Assembly (NCBI GenBank): GCA_028753945.1
Contig: JAPNXP010000002.1
Location: 4,898,001 to 4,962,000, forward strand
Direction: 5' to 3'
From: Hexactinellida sp. DTS-2022
Taxonomy: Eukaryota; Porifera; Hexactinellida
Length of the DNA stretch: 64,000 nucleotides
Made by a program: the position numbers and the translations under genes. Positions within the stretch are counted from its first letter, which is position 1. Every line of letters starts with the position of its first letter. This document shows positions 58,429-64,000 of the stretch, piece after piece. The notes beneath the pieces were generated by a model. That model made no database searches, had not been told where the DNA came from, and worked only from the letters and a program-made list of their open reading frames with translations.

Positions 58429-58779
58429 CATACCTGCCAACCTATTTGAATCATATCCCTGTACAGGGATCCAATTTCCCCCTGTATATTGACCAAATTC
58501 CCTGTACACCTGCCAAAAAATGTCTCGCTCGCCCAGGGAATTACTATACACTTGAATAAATATAGAAACAACGTTTTTGCCTTTATGTAGTCAATTCAGA
58601 ATTCATGGCAGAATATACTGTACTATCACATCTGTAGATATTTTTAGGCATTATTTACTCATAATTAGTAAATATAAATCCCTCTATAAATGGAATTAAT
58701 CCCTGTACGCCTGTACAGAATGGCCAAAATGGTTAAAATTCTTTTCTGTACAGGTACCCTAGTACGATTGGCAGGTATG
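58429..58779. mobile_element. MITE nested in the deleted hAT
   Basis: Ends CATACCTGCCAA and TTGGCAGGTATG are flanked by ATAAAG on both sides (58,423-58,428; 58,780-58,785). The interior has CCCTGTACAGG palindromes. Confidence 0.65.
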
Positions 58780-58783
58780 ATAA

Positions 58784-58953
58784 AGTTTATCAAAAATATG
58801 TTAAAATCAGCATTGACAGATGAATACCTTTCTCAGCTTATGTGTATTGCTACTTCAGCCAGAGAACCAAATTTTGATAAACTATTAAAAACGCAGGATC
58901 AACTGCACAACTCCCACAAGTTCTTTATACTTCCTAATATGTCATTTAATTAG
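58784..58953 (+). pseudogene. hAT transposase C-terminal remnant
   Basis: IKNMLKSALTDEYLSQLMCI and a following ATSAREPNFDKLL match the pattern at the end of hAT transposases (compare RTSLTDEHMLDCLRTAT in the intact enzyme at 49,271). The rest of the gene is deleted. Confidence 0.7.
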
Positions 58954-59110
58954 TTTATACGTACTTCCTCTGTATCATAGTTTATTTCCCAATATTGCTA
59001 CTGCAAATCGAATAAAAAATGTGTTAGATAGGAAATGTTCACTCTCAGGCCCGCAACACTATGACATTTATCCAAAGTGGCCCGCGGGCTGAAAAGTTTG
59101 CCCACCCCTG

Positions 59111-59202
59111 GCGTAGTGCCTAACACGAACGAACAAAAGTCGCGAAGCGACTTTTGTGAGAGAGTGATCCGTCGCATAGCGACTGAGACCGAAGGGCTCG
59201 TA
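59111..59202 (-). repeat. GC-rich palindromic block, copy c, proximal part
   Basis: AAAGTCGCGAAGCGACTTT hairpin, GATCCGTCGC and GAGACCGAAGG: the reverse complement of 26,290-26,390. It runs directly into the 105-bp minisatellite. Confidence 0.7.
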
Positions 59203-59416
59203 AAGAATAATATTATTAGGTTTGCAAACCTCATAGACAATCTAAAATTATTTGGTTTAGCAATCGCAACAAACAGAATAATAGTCTATGATTGCAACCA
59301 GTATATAACGAATAATATTATTAGGTTTTCGAACCGCATGAACAATATAAAATTATTGGGTTTTGCTAATCGCATAAACGGAATAATATTATTACGTTTG
59401 CAACCAGTATATAAAG
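59203..59416 (-). repeat. ~105-bp minisatellite, short inverted block
   Basis: AATAATATTATTAGGTTTGC, GCAATCGCAACAAACAGAAT and AACCAGTATATAA words: the reverse complement of the array at 62,190-63,002. Confidence 0.75.
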
Positions 59417-59542
59417 AAAAAATCCAAAATTGCAGCTGTGCCGACAGCATGTTCCATTGGAGGCACTATCAATAAACCACCACCAAAATATAGTGCCACC
59501 AAAGGAACATGCGTCGGCACAGGCTGCAATTTTGGATTTTTT
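59417..59542. repeat. Fold-back element, copy 3 of 3
   Basis: Two inverted halves starting AAAATCCAAAATTGCAGC; same family as 8,630 and 23,424. Confidence 0.75.
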
Positions 59543-59597
59543 AATCACAATTTGAGTTTAGTGAAAGTATTTATATATTATAGATACACAGTAGTGA

Positions 59598-60056
59598 GTT
59601 GTATCGTATTTTGAGCCGCTATCGTATATTGAGGCGCTGTATGATACACTAATATAAACCAAGGATATGCTATTACAAATTATACTGTGGTCTTTTGACA
59701 CACTCCAGTAGATTGAGACGCTACTATAAATGTGATTTCCCATCATTTACGATATAATTTTTCGTAGTAAGTCAGAAAATTTAAGATAACACATTAAATT
59801 GACTGAATTCTCGAAATAGAAAATTGTTTACTACGCACCTCAAATTAGTAATTACTACATTATAATTTTAATAGCGCATCCAAGGTTCACTTATACAGAG
59901 TCTAGAGTTCAAGATATAATGCAAAATGATTGGAAATCACATTTATAGTAGCGTCTCAATCTACTAGAGCGCCTCAAAATACCACTGTATAATTTGTAAT
60001 AGCATATCCATGGTTGATATTAGTGTATCATACAGCGCCTCAAAATACGATACAAC
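59598..60056. mobile_element. Fold-back element with ~155-bp arms
   Basis: The left arm (from GTTGTATCGTATTTTGAG) and right arm (to CAAAATACGATACAAC) are inverted copies with a few differences, around a centre of about 150 bp. Arms carry repeats of TTGAGGCGCT. No coding. Confidence 0.8.
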
Positions 60057-60059
60057 AGC

Positions 60060-60800
60060 ACCCTTCAGAATTGAGCTATGTCATCATTTGATTACGTAAT
60101 CGCTAATTTGGTGGGTATTATCGTGTTTTTATAGTCTACTTTTAACATAGCTAGACGCGTTATAAATGTTCAAAATTGGAACATGATGATGTCCATAACT
60201 AGTTAGATGAAATATATCGAAATTATAAATGGAATGTTGACACATTCCTCGGTTGCCAGGGAAATGTATTTTCCTAAAATGAGCCATAACTCAAAAACTA
60301 TCGATTTTATGTAAACTATCTAGTACTAATCTATCCGCAATAGGTAACTTCCTATTCATTGATAATACATTATATATGCTAAACTACAATAATCTTTGAG
60401 ATAATGAGTGTATTACCTCATAAGGAATTAAGTGCTAACACTCGAATTTAAATGTATAACATTTTTTGTCACCTTTAAATGTGAATATTTCTCTTCAAAA
60501 ACCAATAGATCATTGTCGGAGTCCAAAATTACCCCTGTATACAATTTTTCAGTATTCTGGGGCCGTAGTCTTTCCAATTAATTTTGGACAAAGAAACAAA
60601 CAGGCAACAATTGTGATTTTAATATATAGATAGATATAACACAAGTATCAACAGGTGAAACCTTCCTAATTTTATAGTATAATAAAGAACCTAAATAATT
60701 GTAGTGTGAGTAGGAACTAATACTAATCTATAACATAGGTATGAATTCTAAAAATAAGACCTACTATCCAGTTTAGTTGCATTTGCAATTGTTGCATATA
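60060..60800. other. No gene seen
   Basis: AT-rich DNA; some phrases (such as ACTCAAAAACTATCG) resemble the TTAA element interiors but no ends were found. Confidence 0.4.
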
Positions 60801-60873
60801 ATTTTGGAATGTGTGGAGCAAACGACTCTCCTACACGTGTAGCATGTTCTAGTGACCTTTTTGTCTTTCTCCG

Positions 60874-61269
60874 TTGGCATATGACACATCGCCCCCTTGT
60901 CTTCTTCGTCCGCTCTTCGTCTCTCCCCCTCTCCTCTTGCTGGTACTTTCTTGGATGCGTCTCCGCTTGGGGAGAGGAGCCTCGTTACACACCTCTCCTG
61001 ATGCCATATCCACGGTGGCTACAGCTCTCTTAGCGCTCTCTGTCTTAGTAGCAGTCTTAGCAACTGATAATTTACTAAAACTAAACTTAGTTTTTTCTGA
61101 GTTTTCATCTCATTTTCAGTTCGTGGAGTCGTGTTTTCGAATTCCTCTGGAGGGAACGGCATTCAAATTTCTCTGGAGGGGAGAACGAGCATTCGAGTTC
61201 CTCTGGAGGGGAGAACGACCTTTCTATCTTCCAAATTATAGAAGCCTTTGGTGTATACACCGTTACAGG
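60874..61269 (+). CDS. Candidate exon with threefold internal repeat
   Basis: I do not recognise it. A locally GC-rich stretch keeps one frame open for 132 codons. A hydrophobic segment occurs midway (ALLALSVLVAVLATDNLLK), followed by three repeats around FLWRGERAFEFLWRGERPF. A strong donor CAG|GTAAGAG at 61,269/61,270 precedes the frame's stop by three bases, so splicing there is plausible. It contains an ACTAAACTTAGTTTT word seen in the palindrome at 305, so part may be repeat-derived. Confidence 0.25.
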
Positions 61270-61302
61270 TAAGAGATTCATCTAACTAAGTTATAACAAG
61301 TA

Positions 61303-61519
61303 CAGTTAAAGTCATGTCTTGATAAGTCCACCAAATTCACAAGTCACAAGTCAGAATAATTTGTCCCGTCGCTTCCTTATTCTGGAATCTAAACAATTAT
61401 TCTTTATCCGGAGTAATACCCATTGAATAACCATTGTAGGGACCTAATTTTGTGGAACTGTTTGTTCGTCTTATCCGGAAATTCGTATTAACTGTCTTCG
61501 TACTTACGAGGTTCTACTG
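61303..61519. mobile_element. Tigger/pogo-like MITE, 217 bp
   Basis: CAGTTAAAGTC at the left and GAGGTTCTACTG at the right lie between TA dinucleotides (61,301-61,302; 61,520-61,521). Right end is the typical pogo-type terminus; ends are imperfect complements. Confidence 0.55.
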
Positions 61520-61521
61520 TA

Positions 61522-62189
61522 TATTCGATAATAACAATATGCCCAATATTCGTGGGTGTGAAAATTACCCCTACTTCCTCCTGTTGGCAATTTTCCAAGT
61601 GGATCAAAAATAATAATAATAATCATAATTTAAAAAAAATTAGAAAGTAATGTGTTTTAGTTATGTAGATATGTTGTATTTATACAAGTTGAACTCATTA
61701 TATTGTGTACTCATCGCAGAATGACCGAAACAGGAACTGAACTTCTAAGATATTCAAGTTTGACGTCAATGGCGGAGAAGTTCCGACGAAAACATTCCGA
61801 TTATAAGGAAAATGCCTGAAAGTGCATATTTGTGAGAAAAACAAGGATGGAGAATTACTTGACAAAAGGAAGTAGTCTACATTATGAAATGCGGTCCGAG
61901 GGGAATATTTGAAAGAAAAGCAAAGGCCAAAATGTAAAATAATTGGATCAACGCAGTGGGGGCTTTTAGGAAATAAAAAAAGTGCAATATTATCTATTGA
62001 TAGAAAATTGTGATACAAAAAAAAGAAAAAAACTATTCGAATCGTAAATATTAGCAGCAAAAATGACAAGTAATAGAGCTGAACAAACCAAGAATATTAC
62101 CATTCTAATTATGGGTATTAGTAGAAGTAATATTAATAATTTTCTTTTTAAAATTGCAACAACAAGCTACTACTAATGGCCAATAATGA
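61522..62189. other. No gene seen
   Basis: AT-rich and purine-run-rich DNA. The 123-residue minus-strand frame is mostly Phe, Leu and Ile, as expected from base composition, and I do not support it as a gene. Confidence 0.4.
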
Positions 62190-63002
62190 TCTCAATATGA
62201 TTCTTTATATACTGGTTCCAAACCTAGTAATATTATTCTGTTGATGCGATTAATAAACCAAATAATTTTATATAATATATGCGGTATGCAAACCTAATAA
62301 TATTATTCTTTATTAATTGTTTGCAAACCTAATAATATTATTCTTCATATACGGGTGACAAACCTAATAATATTCTTCTGTTTGTTGCGATGTCTAAACA
62401 AAATAATTTCATATTGCTTACAAGGGTTGCAAACTAAAATAATATTCTTTACATACTGGTGACAATCCTAAAAATATTATTCTGTTTGTGCGATTGCTAA
62501 ACCCAATAATTTTATTTTGCTTACACGGGTTGCAAACTAAAATATTATTCTTTATATACTGGTTACAATCCTAAAAAATATTATTCTGATTATGCGAATG
62601 CTAAACCAAATGATTTTATATTGTTTATGAGGTTTGAAAACCTAATATTATTATTCTGTAAATATTGGTGACAATTATGAACTATTATTCTGTTTGTTAC
62701 GATTGCTAAACCCAAGAATTTCACATTGTTTTTGCGGTTTGCAAACCTAATGTAATTGTTCATTATATACTGGTTGCAAACAGAATAATATTATTCTGTT
62801 TATGCGTTTGCTAAACCCCATAATATTACATTGTTTATTCGGTTAGCAAACCTAATCTTATCATTCGTTATTTACTACTGACAAACATGAAATGTTATTC
62901 TCTTTTTTGCGATTGTAAACCATATATTGTTATATTGTTTATGCGGTTACAAACCTAATAATATTATTCTTTATACGGGTGACAAACCTAATGATATTCT
63001 TC
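62190..63002 (+). repeat. ~105-bp minisatellite, main block
   Basis: About eight units alternating CAAACCTAATAATATTATTC, a CTTTATATACTGGT phrase, TTATGCGATTGCTAAACC and ATAATTTTATATTG. It runs into the GC-rich block at 63,003. Confidence 0.85.
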
Positions 63003-63080
63003 TGTACGAGTCCTTTAGTCTCGGTCGCGTTGCGACAGATCGGTGCTACGCACCTCAAGTTAACGGCCGCTGTGCGCCTT
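63003..63080 (+). repeat. GC-rich palindromic block, copy d
   Basis: TACGAGTCCTTTAGTCTCGG, TCGCGTTGCGACAGATC and ACGGCCGCTGTGCGCC: a diverged form of the blocks at 26.29 and 59.11 kb, again directly after the minisatellite. Confidence 0.65.
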
Positions 63081-63424
63081 ACTCCTCACTAAACTTACTA
63101 AGTAATAATTATATATTTTATTGGTTTGGTCTTTTTTAAATGACACTATTCTGGCACCAATGATTAGTTACTTCAACTTAAGAAAGTGAAAAGTACAGTG
63201 AAAGTTGGGACAAATCTATTTATACCCCTAACCCCAAGTCATGTTGGAGTTTTACGTAATAAATTAATAATATAAATTTGTACAGTAACTTTAGTATTTA
63301 AATAGGGAATGTTCTAGAACTTTTATGGTACAGTAATTAGTTAGTAATTAATTCATTAACACTTTAGTCATTATTTTTTAATATTAATTAGTTCTCTTAA
63401 CATTGGTATGTTACGATTTTAGGA

Positions 63425-64000
63425 TGGAGAATTTCTGGAATTAACCGTAGACTGCCGGTGTGATTTTCAGGAAAATAACTTAACCTGTAGTTCTTTGTAT
63501 ATAATATGTAGAACCCATAATTTTGAAATCCAACAAGAGCACAATAATATATTAATATTACTAAATTTTTGAAAAGATTTATTCGAGGATTTAGACAAAA
63601 AGTGATAACACATACTTTCTCTTTAAATCGATATAACGCCGTTAATATATAAGTAATCCTTTGTTTCTAAACAGGAACAAATACGACTATCTTATTAGTT
63701 ATCAGATTTCAAAATTTGAACAATTCTGCATCAGGAAACAAAAGTTACGTCTTTTCAAAAATTATAAATCTGTTTTTCATGACCATGGATTACGAAAATA
63801 TACATATATTTGAGTAATATCTGTCACAACTCTATATTAGTCCACCCAAATATCCTAAACAGATAAGATTATTCTAATATCTTCTTATGGGTATCCCCAC
63901 GGTGAGATTTTCACATTTCTTATCTACAAAAGTAAGAGGGTGGCAAGTGGAGCAGTTCACTTTTATGCTACGTCATCATAACAAATTCTGAAAATTTTGA
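63425..64000. repeat. Dispersed repeat, copy 2, running off the window
   Basis: Reverse-complement relative of 44,214-44,785. It continues past the window edge, so its limits are unknown. Confidence 0.7.

Larger units (their letters stand above)
58316..59110. mobile_element. hAT element (deleted), 795 bp
   Basis: Ends CAGGGGTGGGCAAACT and AGTTTGCCCACCCCTG, with CGGCCCGCGGGCC next to the left, are the classic hAT terminus. A perfect duplication GCGTAGTG flanks it (58,308-58,315; 59,111-59,118). It contains a remnant of the transposase 3' end and a nested MITE. Confidence 0.93.

Noticed and set aside
61698..62069. 123-residue minus-strand frame
   Set aside because: Composition-driven (Phe, Leu, Ile); no domain, no splice signals, no homologue known to me.

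Overview
This window looks like accessory DNA from an invertebrate animal genome. It is AT-rich and gene-poor, with spliced exons, metazoan-type repeats (hAT, piggyBac, Helitron, Tc1/mariner-like MITEs) and long satellite arrays. No operons, ribosome binding sites or prokaryotic genes are visible. I cannot assign a phylum.

The best-supported host gene lies at 24.9-26.15 kb (+). Three exons with matching phases encode a coiled-coil segment followed by two LIM domains of the CRP (cysteine- and glycine-rich protein) type. The first LIM domain has the family's exact spacing, but the fourth zinc ligand is phenylalanine. Weaker host-exon candidates lie at 22.2-22.5, 36.67-36.82 and 60.9-61.27 kb.

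Layout: 0-1 kb holds a complete type III hammerhead ribozyme (843-894). 1.5-9 kb holds MITEs, a non-autonomous Helitron, a 120-bp satellite split by a hAT MITE, and a tRNA-like SINE head. 9.8-16.8 kb is a 37-bp satellite broken by nested elements. 16.8-21.7 kb is a 22-bp satellite with higher-order structure. 21.9-26.5 kb holds hAT MITEs and the LIM gene. 26.9-29.3 kb is an ~80-bp-periodic repeat field with MITEs. 29.8-42.3 kb is a giant inverted repeat: two 3.7-kb arms, each with an identical 797-residue piggyBac transposase, flank a 5-kb spacer. 44-48 kb holds satellites, a TTAA element with long inverted ends and hAT MITEs. 48.6-51.3 kb is an apparently intact autonomous hAT. 51.7-55.1 kb is a second, frameshifted ZMYM-type hAT. 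55.5-59.1 kb holds nested hAT and TTAA elements. 59.1-63.1 kb holds fold-back elements and a ~105-bp minisatellite with GC-rich palindromic blocks at both ends, in inverted orientation. 63.4-64 kb is the edge of a dispersed repeat also present at 44.2 kb.

Fifteen insertions have hAT-like ends and an 8-bp target duplication (two with one mismatch). Five further sites belong to one TTAA-target group. The window is a densely nested transposon and satellite landscape around one clear host gene. The transposases here are possible, untested sources of mobility for the MITEs.
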